64,000 bases of DNA from contig CANRFT010000002.1 in NCBI GenBank assembly GCA_947629955.1, positions 33,992 to 97,991 of the forward strand. Reading direction: 5' to 3'. Positions 24,187-31,070 of the stretch are shown in pieces (positions within the stretch are counted from its first letter, which is position 1; every line of letters begins with the position of its first letter). The notes under the pieces are model-generated. The model ran no database searches. It saw only the letters and a list, made by a program, of their open reading frames with translations, and was not told where the DNA came from. The translations under genes were made by a program, and so were the position numbers. The stretch comes from an uncultured Oscillospiraceae bacterium. Its GTDB lineage: Bacteria; Bacillota; Clostridia; Oscillospirales; Oscillospiraceae.

Positions 24187-25038
24187 TCACACATAGATCA
24201 CGATCAGGCCCACGATCATGCCCACCAGGATGGCGAAGGCGGGCGTCTTGGAGCGCCACATGAGCACCGCCTCAGGGATGAGCTCGCCGAAGACCACGTA
24301 GATCATGGCGCCCGCCGCAAAGGACAGCGCCAGGCAGAGGGCGACGGGCCCCAGACCGCCCAGTCCGTAGCCGATCAGGGCGCCCAGGATGGTGGGGGAT
24401 CCGCTCAACGCGGTCACCAGCACCGCGCGGCCCCTGGGCATCCCGCCTGAGATCAGCGGCACGGAGACCGCCATCCCCTCCGGGATGTTGTGCAGCCCGA
24501 TGACCACGGCCATGACCAGACCGGCCCGGTCCATCACGTTTTCCGCGCCGGTGTAGGACACGCCGATGACCATCCCCTCCGGCAGGTTGTGCAGGGCGAT
24601 GGCGCAGGCCATGATGACGCCGGCCACGAACATCTCCTGCCAGTTGCCGCTCTCCCGGTGGTGGCTGTAGTGGTCGCTGTGGATCAGTTCCCCCAGGTCG
24701 TCGGCGGTGGCGGGGTGGTCCTTGTCGATGTGGGGGACCTCTTTGTTGGTGTTGTTGTCGATGATCCGGTTCAGGACGAACACGGTCAGATAGCCCACCA
24801 GCAGGCCGGCAATGGTGGGCAGGAGATATCTCAGGCTCCCCTCGCCGGAGGGGGCCAGCGCCTCCGTGATGAGGTCGAAGCAGACGATGGCCAGCATGAC
24901 CCCGCCCGCGAAGCTGAGAAACAGGCTGACGATCCGGGAGGAGTCCCGGCGGGCCACGCAGCCCAGCAGCCCGCCCAGCCCTGTTCCCAGGACTCCGGAG
25001 ATAAAGGTCACGATGATGATCCAGACAAATACCGGCAT
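24187..25038 (-). CDS. ZIP-family metal transporter
   Basis: A 283-residue ZIP transporter with eight membrane helices. The two metal-site helices carry the signatures LHNLPEGMVIGV and LHNIPEGMAVSVPL. A His-rich cytoplasmic stretch (HSDHYSHHRESG, about 118-130) lies in the loop after helix 3, where ZIP proteins often bind metal. It fits the GufA/ZupT branch, importing zinc or other divalent metals. It has its own promoter (25078-25106). Whether it answers a metal regulator is not visible. Confidence 0.92.
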   Translation of the reverse strand: MPVFVWIIIVTFISGVLGTGLGGLLGCVARRDSSRIVSLFLSFAGGVMLAIVCFDLITEALAPSGEGSLRYLLPTIAGLLVGYLTVFVLNRIIDNNTNKEVPHIDKDHPATADDLGELIHSDHYSHHRESGNWQEMFVAGVIMACAIALHNLPEGMVIGVSYTGAENVMDRAGLVMAVVIGLHNIPEGMAVSVPLISGGMPRGRAVLVTALSGSPTILGALIGYGLGGLGPVALCLALSFAAGAMIYVVFGELIPEAVLMWRSKTPAFAILVGMIVGLIVIYV

Positions 25039-25077
25039 AGGGTTTCGTCACACACTTTCACGATCGGATTCTGACAC

Positions 25078-25106
25078 ATTGTAGCACGTTTCGCCACAGG
25101 ATGCAA
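25078..25106 (-). promoter_or_regulatory. Promoter of the ZIP transporter
   Basis: Minus-strand TTGCAT (25106-25101), 17-base spacer, TACAAT (25083-25078). Confidence 0.6.
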
Positions 25107-25125
25107 TACCGTTCCCGCGGAGCCG

Positions 25126-25854
25126 TCAGAGGGGGCAGGGAAGGGTCTCCCCGGAGGGGCCCAGGAGGAGTTCGGCGGCCTCCCGGTTTCGGACGGCGTC
25201 GATGTAGTCCCGGACGGAGCGCAGGGGCCGGGAGAAGACCATGCCGCCCAGCAGGGGAGAGGCGGTGTGGATGTCGGAGCCTCCCGTCACCGGCAGACTG
25301 AAGGAGCGGGCGTAGTCCAGGGCCCGCCGGTTCTGCTCCCAGGGCTGGGAGAGGTTGACCCCCTCCACGCCGTCGCAGTCGCGGGGATAGAGGTGGATGC
25401 CCTTGAGGTAGGAGCGCTCCCGGAAGGGGTGGGCCTGGATGACCAGGCCGCCGGCGGCGGAGACCGCCCGGTACTGCTCCTCCGGCGTCCAGCGGATCAT
25501 CTCCGGGTGGGCCAGCAGCCACGCCTTGTCCAGACCGTAGATCAGGAACTCCGCGCCTCCGTAGTTCTCCTCCCAGCCGAAGAACACGGAGAGACCGATG
25601 CGGTCTCCCTCCGCTTTGGCGTGCTCGTAGCCGCTGCAAAAGGCCTCCACATAGTCCGCCCAAGGGAGGGACCGGTCCGGCCGGGAGTTGCCCCGGAAGA
25701 AGTGGTCGGTGACGATGATGGCGTCGTAGCCCTCCGCCTTGCGGACCCTGGCCTGTTCCGCGCCGTCCGCCTGGCCGCAGGCGCTGCCCTCCGCCGTGTG
25801 GAGGTGGGTCTCGATATAGAATCCCCGATGATCTTCTGCTTTTGAGAGACGCAC
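25126..25854 (-). CDS. PHP-domain phosphoesterase
   Basis: A 242-residue PHP protein. Metal-binding motifs are visible: ETHLHTAEGSACG (HxH), IIVTDHFFRGN, IQAHPFRE and GGSDIHTAS near the C-terminus. The family includes polymerase-type phosphatases, histidinol phosphatases and nucleoside 3',5'-bisphosphate phosphatases; this one belongs to the small stand-alone group, substrate unknown. The GTG at 25854 is preferred because AGAAAGGA precedes it and the metal motif starts soon after; the frame is open for 39 more codons upstream, towards the divergent gene. Confidence 0.8.
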   Translation of the reverse strand: MRLSKAEDHRGFYIETHLHTAEGSACGQADGAEQARVRKAEGYDAIIVTDHFFRGNSRPDRSLPWADYVEAFCSGYEHAKAEGDRIGLSVFFGWEENYGGAEFLIYGLDKAWLLAHPEMIRWTPEEQYRAVSAAGGLVIQAHPFRERSYLKGIHLYPRDCDGVEGVNLSQPWEQNRRALDYARSFSLPVTGGSDIHTASPLLGGMVFSRPLRSVRDYIDAVRNREAAELLLGPSGETLPCPL

Positions 25855-25969
25855 GGCTGTCAGTCCTTTCTGATCCCGCCGGTCCGGCGGGGGCTCTGTC
25901 AGATGAAAAGGGGCGCGCGGCGGAATATCCCCGCCCGGCCCCGCATACAAGTCCGTGAGGTGATGGGAC

Positions 25970-26656
25970 ATGGTGGGTCAGATCGTCTACCGGCGGGAAA
26001 AGGGGAGAGGTGGGCCAGAGTTCGTGGAGTTGGGCAGGATGATGGTCCTCCGCTGGACCCTGTACGAGCCCCCCAGCCTGCCCCGCTGGCGGCTGGAGCG
26101 GCGGCTGCGCCGGGCGGAGGGAACGCTGCTGAAAGCCGGCGCAGGCCGGGTGCTGCTGCCGGAGGGCTTTCCCTACGCTTCCATGCTCCGGGGGCTGAAG
26201 CCGGTGGACCCGCTGCCCTTCTGGCGGGCCATCGCCGACCGGCTGGTCCTCGGGGCGATGGAGCGGACGGGGACAAAGCCCCAGAAGGGGAGGGCGGCCC
26301 TGTCCGCCCCCCGGCTGAGCGCCGAGCTGCGGCAGACGGCGGAGCGGCTGTGCCCCCAGGTACGGGGGCTGGTCATCGACGTGCCCGGCGTGGGGCAGGA
26401 CTACGCCCGGTGGCTCCACCTGCGGTACGGGCTGCCGGTGTCGCCCCCCTCGGCGGGGGCGGAGGTGACGGCGGCCTTCGGCCCCGGCGGAGGCCGCTGG
26501 GGCACGGCGCTGGAGCTCTACGGGGCGCGGCCCGACCTGGCGGGGCTGACGGTCTCCGCCCCCGGCCTGGACCTGCCGGAGGACTGCGCGGCCCAGATGC
26601 TGGCCCTGCTGTGGGAGCAGGGGGCGGTGGAGCGGGAAGGGCTTGTCATCACATAG
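25970..26656 (+). CDS. Conserved-looking protein of unknown function
   Basis: A 228-residue soluble, basic protein beginning MVGQIVYRREKGRGGPEFVE. Segments such as VLLPEGFPYASMLRGLKPVD and VRGLVIDVPGVGQDYARWLH suggest an alpha/beta fold with an Arg-rich N-terminal half, but I recognise no catalytic motif or family. It has no signal peptide and no membrane helix. It is divergent from the PHP gene and followed by a dispersed repeat. Coding potential is supported by length and by GC-rich third positions. The start lacks a strong ribosome binding site, and an internal ATG at 26039 or 26042 is an alternative. Confidence 0.65.
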   Translation: MVGQIVYRREKGRGGPEFVELGRMMVLRWTLYEPPSLPRWRLERRLRRAEGTLLKAGAGRVLLPEGFPYASMLRGLKPVDPLPFWRAIADRLVLGAMERTGTKPQKGRAALSAPRLSAELRQTAERLCPQVRGLVIDVPGVGQDYARWLHLRYGLPVSPPSAGAEVTAAFGPGGGRWGTALELYGARPDLAGLTVSAPGLDLPEDCAAQMLALLWEQGAVEREGLVIT

Positions 26657-26664
26657 TTGTAAAA

Positions 26665-26783
26665 GCCTTCCACCCGCAGGGGGGAAAGTGCCCCAGTGCG
26701 CACACTGGGGCGGAGAGGTCAGATGTCGGCCTCATCCGTCACCGCCTTGCGGCGGTGCCACCTTCCCCATAAATGGGGAAGGC
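26665..26783. repeat. Dispersed repeat, copy A (MITE-like)
   Basis: A 119-base non-coding element with terminal inverted repeats GCCTTCC (26665-26671) and GGAAGGC (26777-26783). Internal blocks CCACCCGCAGGGGGGAA, CCTCATCCGTCA and GGTGCCACCTTCCCC are shared with copy B at 29288-29427. Confidence 0.75.
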
Positions 26784-26802
26784 CTAAAGATGAAGCTGCG
26801 GT

Positions 26803-26838
26803 AAACAGGAAAGCCCCCGGCCGGGGGCTTTCCTGTTT
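26803..26838 (-). terminator. Terminator of prfC
   Basis: A near-perfect 18-base self-complementary stem AAACAGGAAAGCCCCCGG and its complement, just past the prfC stop. Confidence 0.8.
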
Positions 26839-26847
26839 ATCCGCGCA

Positions 26848-28449
26848 TCAAAACTTTGTTCCGCCGAACTCGTGGAGGGTGAGCTGCTTGTTCCGCTCCG
26901 CCGTCCAGCCGATGGACCACTGGGAGGCGAACAGCAGCAGCTGATTGCCCTTGTAGTCCTCCACCAGCATGGCGTCGCCGGGGAGGGTGAGCTGGTCGGC
27001 CCGGAGGGGCTCGTCGCCATCGTGCTCCACCCAGCGGAGATACTCGTAGGGCAGGCCCTCGGAGTAGAGATCCACGCCGTACTCGTTTTTCAGCCGGTAT
27101 TCCAGCACATCGAACTGGAGGGTGCCCACCACGCCGACGATGACCTCCTCCATGCCGGAGTAGGGGGTCTTAAAGATCTGAATGGCGCCCTCCTGGGCGA
27201 TCTGCTCCATGCCCTTGAGGAACTGCTTGCGCTTCATGGTGTCCAGGGGCCGGGTGCGCTGGAAGTGCTCGGGGGCGAAGGTGGGGATGGGGTCGAATTG
27301 GAATTTTTTGCCGGGGGCGCACAGGGTGTCCCCGATGGAGAAGATGCCGGGGTCGAACACGCCGATGATGTCCCCGGCGTAGGCCTCCTCGATGATCTCC
27401 CGCTCGGCGGCCATGAGCTGCTGGGGCCGGGAGAGCTTTATTTTTTTGCCCCCCTGGACGTGGTAGACCTCCTTGTCCGCCTCGAACTTGCCGGAGCACA
27501 CCCGCATGAAGGCGATGCGATCCCGGTGGGCCTTGTTCATGTTGGCCTGGATCTTGAACACGAAGGCGGAGAAGTCGTCGTCAAAGGAGTCGATGAGCAG
27601 ATCCCCCGCCGTGCGGGACAGAGGGGCGGTGGTCATGCGGAGGAAGTCCTCCAGAAAGGGCTCTACGCCGAAGTTGGTGAGGGCGGAGCCGAAGAACACG
27701 GGGGAGAGCTGCCCGTGGCGCACCCGATCCAGATCGAAGTCGCAGGACGCGCCGTCCAGCAGCTCGATCTCGTCGGAGAGCTGATCCCGTTTGGCCTGGC
27801 CGATGAGGGAGGCCAGCTCCGGGTCGTCGATCTCGATCTCGGTGGCGGTGGCGGCCCGGGCGTTGGTATTGGAGGTGAAGTGGATCACCCGCCGGCGCTC
27901 CCGGTCGTACACGCCTTGGAACTCCTTGCCGCAGCCGATGGGCCAGTTGACGGCGTAGGTGTCGATGCCCAGCTCGTGCTCCAGCTCCTCGCACAGCTCG
28001 AAGGGGTCCCGGGCCTCCCGGTCCATCTTGTTGATGAAGGTGAAGATGGGGATGTCCCGCAGGGCGCAGACCTTGAACAGTTTTCTTGTCTGGGCCTCCA
28101 CGCCCTTGGCGGCGTCGATGACCATGACGGCGGAGTCGGCGGCCATGAGGGTGCGGTAGGTGTCCTCGGAGAAGTCCTGGTGGCCGGGGGTGTCCAGGAT
28201 GTTGATGCAGAACCCCTCGTACTGGAACTGCATGACGGATGACGTGACGGAGATACCGCGCTGCTTTTCGATCTCCATCCAGTCGGAGGTGGCGGCCCGG
28301 GCGTTCTTCTTGCCCTTCACCACCCCCGCCTGGGCGATGGCGCCCCCGTACAGCAGGAATTTCTCGGTCAGGGTGGTCTTGCCGGCGTCCGGGTGAGAGA
28401 TGATGGCGAAGGTGCGCCGGCGCTGTATTTCGGATTCGTATTTTGACAA
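26848..28449 (-). CDS. prfC: Peptide chain release factor 3
   Basis: A 533-residue translational GTPase that recycles RF1/RF2 after termination. The G domain carries ISHPDAGKTTLTEKFLL (G1), DTPGHQDFSEDTYR (G3) and FINKMDREARDPFE (G4). The following domains include the RF3-typical QLSPVFFGSALTNFGVEPFL and the closing VGVVGTLQFDVLEYRL region. The length is the usual one. It is not an EF-G or TetM protein because it lacks their domain IV and has RF3-specific segments. Divergent from queT, with its own promoter. Confidence 0.96.
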   Translation of the reverse strand: MSKYESEIQRRRTFAIISHPDAGKTTLTEKFLLYGGAIAQAGVVKGKKNARAATSDWMEIEKQRGISVTSSVMQFQYEGFCINILDTPGHQDFSEDTYRTLMAADSAVMVIDAAKGVEAQTRKLFKVCALRDIPIFTFINKMDREARDPFELCEELEHELGIDTYAVNWPIGCGKEFQGVYDRERRRVIHFTSNTNARAATATEIEIDDPELASLIGQAKRDQLSDEIELLDGASCDFDLDRVRHGQLSPVFFGSALTNFGVEPFLEDFLRMTTAPLSRTAGDLLIDSFDDDFSAFVFKIQANMNKAHRDRIAFMRVCSGKFEADKEVYHVQGGKKIKLSRPQQLMAAEREIIEEAYAGDIIGVFDPGIFSIGDTLCAPGKKFQFDPIPTFAPEHFQRTRPLDTMKRKQFLKGMEQIAQEGAIQIFKTPYSGMEEVIVGVVGTLQFDVLEYRLKNEYGVDLYSEGLPYEYLRWVEHDGDEPLRADQLTLPGDAMLVEDYKGNQLLLFASQWSIGWTAERNKQLTLHEFGGTKF

Positions 28450-28534
28450 GGGGATGACCTCCTATGATTTGACTTATGAAATTGTCCGTTCTGTCTTACA
28501 TGGGAGACCCTCCTGATTTCAGACTGCGGGAGAC

Positions 28535-28563
28535 ATTATAACACGGGAGAAGGGAAAAAACAA
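28535..28563 (-). promoter_or_regulatory. Promoter of prfC
   Basis: Minus-strand TTGTTT (28563-28558), 17-base spacer, TATAAT (28540-28535). It nearly abuts the divergent queT promoter. Confidence 0.6.
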
Positions 28564-28579
28564 CCGGCAAAACCGGGAC

Positions 28580-28608
28580 TTTACATCCCGTTTGGGGTAT
28601 GGTATAAT
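28580..28608 (+). promoter_or_regulatory. Promoter of queT
   Basis: TTTACA (28580-28585), 17-base spacer, TATAAT (28603-28608), giving a leader of about 127 bases. Confidence 0.7.
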
Positions 28609-28614
28609 CCTCCC

Positions 28615-28741
28615 GACCGACTCCACTTCGGTCCAACCGGCGGGCAGAGTGCCGCGGGCAGTCGATGCGTGAGACTGCCCGGAAGGGACGCCCGCCGCTG
28701 CGCCCCACGCAGGCGCTCTAAACATAATTGGAGGTTTTTTT
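28615..28741 (+). ncRNA. Structured leader of queT, candidate preQ1-type riboswitch
   Basis: The leader can form GGCGGGC (28639-28645) with GCCCGCC (28690-28696), an inner hairpin GGGCAGTC (28656-28663) with GACTGCCC (28673-28680), and CTGCG/GCAG pairing just before the ribosome binding site TTGGAGG. queT genes are known targets of preQ1 riboswitches, including a class found in Ruminococcaceae relatives. I cannot match the class consensus by eye, so the ligand is an inference from the gene it controls. Confidence 0.45.
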
Positions 28742-29266
28742 ATGCGCAAATTCTCTGTCCGTGACCTGACCTTTGCCGCCGTGGTGGCGGCCATGTACGT
28801 CGGCCTCACCCTCGGCCTGACTTACACCCTGCCCATCCTCTCCCAGTACCAGGGGGTGCAGCTCCGGGTGGCCGAGGCCCTCACGGTGCTGCCCTTCCTG
28901 TTCCCAGCGGCCACGCCGGGGCTGGTGGTGGGCTGCTTCCTGGCCAACTTCCTGGGCTCCCCCATGGCGGTGGACTGGATTTTCGGCACCCTGGCCACCC
29001 TTATCGCCTGCCTGCTGACCCAGCGGGCGCCCAACCGCTGGCTGGCCCCCCTGCCCCCGGTACTTTGCAACGCCGTCATCGTGGGGGCGGAGATCGCCTT
29101 CTTCTATCCTCTGGAGGGGATGGGCTTCTGGGCGGCCTACGCCATCAACGCCTTCACCGTGGGGCTGGGGGAACTTATCGTTTGCTATGTGCTGGGCTCC
29201 CTGCTGCTGGCGGCGCTGCCCAGGGTGCCGGTCCTGAGGACTTCGCTGAGGCAGGACGCGGGCTGA
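28742..29266 (+). CDS. queT: Queuosine precursor transporter QueT
   Basis: A 174-residue membrane protein with five or six helices, matching the QueT (COG4708) substrate-binding subunit of an ECF-type transporter: DLTFAAVVAAMYVGLTLGL, then YQGVQLRVAEALTVLPFLFP and FYPLEGMGFWAAYAINAFTV. It would import queuine-pathway precursors for tRNA modification. ATG follows TTGGAGG. It is monocistronic behind a structured leader. The energising ECF module must lie elsewhere in the genome. Confidence 0.93.
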   Translation: MRKFSVRDLTFAAVVAAMYVGLTLGLTYTLPILSQYQGVQLRVAEALTVLPFLFPAATPGLVVGCFLANFLGSPMAVDWIFGTLATLIACLLTQRAPNRWLAPLPPVLCNAVIVGAEIAFFYPLEGMGFWAAYAINAFTVGLGELIVCYVLGSLLLAALPRVPVLRTSLRQDAG

Positions 29267-29287
29267 GCAGGGCCGCCCTGCCCTTGA

Positions 29288-29427
29288 GCCTTCCACCCGC
29301 AGGGGGGAAGGTGCCCCCGAAGGGGGCGGATGAGGGGGCGGAAAGGGTCAGCAGCGGATTCGACTGCCACGGCCGGCCTCATCCGTCATCGCCTGACGGC
29401 GATGCCACCTTCCCCAAAGGGGAAGGC
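29288..29427. repeat. Dispersed repeat, copy B (MITE-like)
   Basis: A 140-base relative of copy A with the same terminal inverted repeats GCCTTCC (29288-29294) and GGAAGGC (29421-29427) and the same internal blocks, plus about 20 extra bases in the middle. Same orientation as copy A. Confidence 0.75.
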
Positions 29428-29456
29428 TTTTAGAGGAATTATGATTTGATTTGGCC

Positions 29457-29490
29457 GTGCCACCTTTCCCACAAGTGGGGAAAGGCTTTA
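29457..29490. repeat. Partial third copy of the repeat's right end
   Basis: GTGCCACCTTTCCCAC ... GTGGGGAAAGGCTTTA repeats the right end of copy B, including the flanking TTTAGAGGA, so it looks like a local partial duplication ahead of tcdA. Confidence 0.6.
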
Positions 29491-29526
29491 GAGGAGTATT
29501 CCAAACTGCGACAGGAGGCGTCCGCC

Positions 29527-30270
29527 GTGGAGGACCAATATTCCCGCACCCGGCTGCTGCTGGGCCAGGCCGCTTTGGACAAGCTGAGACGGTCCCGGGT
29601 GGCCGTGTTCGGTGTGGGCGGCGTGGGCGGCTACGCGGTGGAGGCCCTGGCCCGGAGCGGGGTGGGGCGTTTAGACCTCATCGACAGTGATACGGTAAGC
29701 CTGTCCAACCTGAACCGGCAGATCATCGCCACCCACAGCACCGTGGGCCAATACAAGGTGGACGCCGCCGCCGCCCGCATCAAAGACATCGACCCCACCA
29801 TCGAGGTGCGGACATACAAAATCTTTTACACCCCCGAGACGGCGGACCAATTCGACTTCACCCGGTACGACTACGTGGTGGACGCCATCGACACCGTCAC
29901 CGGCAAGCTGGCCTTAGTGGAGCGGGCCAGGCAGGCCGGAGTGCCCATTCTCAGCTGTATGGGGGCCGGGAACAAGCTGGACGCCGCCGCCTTCGAGGTG
30001 GCCGACATCGGCAAGACCGCCATGTGTCCTCTGGCCCGGATCATGCGGAAGGAGCTGCGGAAGCGGGGCATTACCCACCTGAAAGTGGTCTACTCTCAGG
30101 AGGAGGCCCTGGAGCCCCTGGAGGAAATCGAAACAGAGGGCCAGCGGCGGCCGGTCCCCGGCAGCGTGGCCTTTGTGCCGGGGGCGGCGGGGCTCATCGC
30201 CGCCGGAGAGGTCATCAAGGATTTGACCGCAAGCGCGCGGGCCGCTGCCCGGAGGGAGGAGAAACCATGA
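29527..30270 (+). CDS. tcdA: tRNA threonylcarbamoyladenosine dehydratase TcdA
   Basis: A 247-residue E1-like (ThiF/HesA fold) enzyme that cyclises t6A37 in tRNA. The nucleotide-binding motif is VAVFGVGGVGGYAVEALARS, followed by IDSDTVSLSNLNRQIIATHS and VVDAIDTVTGKLALVERA, the TcdA/YgdL pattern. The GTG start at 29527 sits eight bases after AGGAGG; an in-frame ATG 27 codons upstream lies in the repeat and lacks a ribosome binding site. Its stop overlaps the next gene's ATG (ATGA). Confidence 0.92.
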   Translation: MEDQYSRTRLLLGQAALDKLRRSRVAVFGVGGVGGYAVEALARSGVGRLDLIDSDTVSLSNLNRQIIATHSTVGQYKVDAAAARIKDIDPTIEVRTYKIFYTPETADQFDFTRYDYVVDAIDTVTGKLALVERARQAGVPILSCMGAGNKLDAAAFEVADIGKTAMCPLARIMRKELRKRGITHLKVVYSQEEALEPLEEIETEGQRRPVPGSVAFVPGAAGLIAAGEVIKDLTASARAAARREEKP

Positions 30271-30890
30271 GGCACATCCCAAAGAGCGCCACCGGGGTGC
30301 TGGAGATCGTCTCCTTTGAGGACGCACTGCAGGAGGCGCTGGAGCCCTCCCTGGAGTACGACGTGGACAAGTGGCTGTACGTGCCCAACACCTACGGCGA
30401 GTACCGGTACATCCTGGGCACCAGGGGCGTCAAGCCCCTGATCTGCGTGGGGGTGAACCCCTCCACCGCCGCGCCGGACGCTTTGGACCGCACCCTCCAG
30501 TCCGTCCAGCGGGTGGCCAAATTCAACGGCTACGACAGCTTCATCATGTTCAACGTGTACGCCCAGCGGGCCACCGTGCCCGACGACATGGACCGGGAGC
30601 TGAATCTGACCCTCCACGCCGAGAACATGAAGGCCTTCGACTACGTGCTGTCCCTGGACGAGGGCGGGCACCCGGCAGTGTGGGCCGCCTGGGGGGCGGT
30701 CATCGAGAAGCGGGGGTATCTGCCCCGGTGCGTGCGGGACATGATCGACATCGGCGAACGGCGGGGGGCCCGGTGGTATTCCGCCGGGCGACGCTCCAAG
30801 GCGGGGCACCCCCACCACCCCCTGTACTTAAAGAGCGACAGCCCCCTGGAGGACTTCGACGCGGGGGCCTATTTGGATTCCCTGGCCTGA
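30267..30890 (+). CDS. DUF1643-domain protein
   Basis: A 207-residue soluble protein with the DUF1643 signature LICVGVNPSTAAPDALDRTL and, later, AAWGAVIEKRGYLPRC and HPHHPLYLKSDSPLEDF. The family is widespread, without an established activity; its fold is thought to be uracil-DNA-glycosylase-like in some members, but nothing here tests that. ATG overlaps the tcdA stop by four bases, so the two are translated together, suggesting a nucleotide or tRNA-related housekeeping role. Confidence 0.82.
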   Translation: MRHIPKSATGVLEIVSFEDALQEALEPSLEYDVDKWLYVPNTYGEYRYILGTRGVKPLICVGVNPSTAAPDALDRTLQSVQRVAKFNGYDSFIMFNVYAQRATVPDDMDRELNLTLHAENMKAFDYVLSLDEGGHPAVWAAWGAVIEKRGYLPRCVRDMIDIGERRGARWYSAGRRSKAGHPHHPLYLKSDSPLEDFDAGAYLDSLA

Positions 30891-30917
30891 CGCGGACGGA
30901 GAGGCGGCCCCATAGAC

Positions 30918-30958
30918 AAAAAGGACGGTATGGCGCTGCCCGTACCGTCCTTTACATT
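30918..30958 (+). terminator. Terminator of tcdA-DUF1643
   Basis: Stem AAAGGACGGTA (30920-30930) / TACCGTCCTTT (30943-30953) with a 12-base loop, followed by a T-containing tail. Confidence 0.7.
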
Positions 30959-30991
30959 TCAGAATTGTGCGAAAAATTCCCCGCTCCCCCC

Positions 30992-31020
30992 TTGAAAAAA
31001 ACCGGGGGACGGGTTATAAT
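30992..31020 (+). promoter_or_regulatory. Promoter of leuS
   Basis: TTGAAA (30992-30997), 17-base spacer, TATAAT (31015-31020). The leader is too short for a T-box. Confidence 0.7.
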
Positions 31021-31070
31021 TCAAACTTGATTATCATGCGGTCATATCCGCCGAAATGGAAGTGTGCGCT

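Noticed and set aside
21486..24263. A 925-codon plus-strand frame across yabP, tyrA and aroF
   Set aside because: Shadow of three well-identified minus-strand genes; it also crosses the tyrosine leader and attenuator.
31021..31070. T-box leader for leuS or asnS
   Set aside because: Promoters lie about 50 and 35 bases from the start codons, too close for a T-box, and no specifier-loop or TGGN-type bulge is seen.
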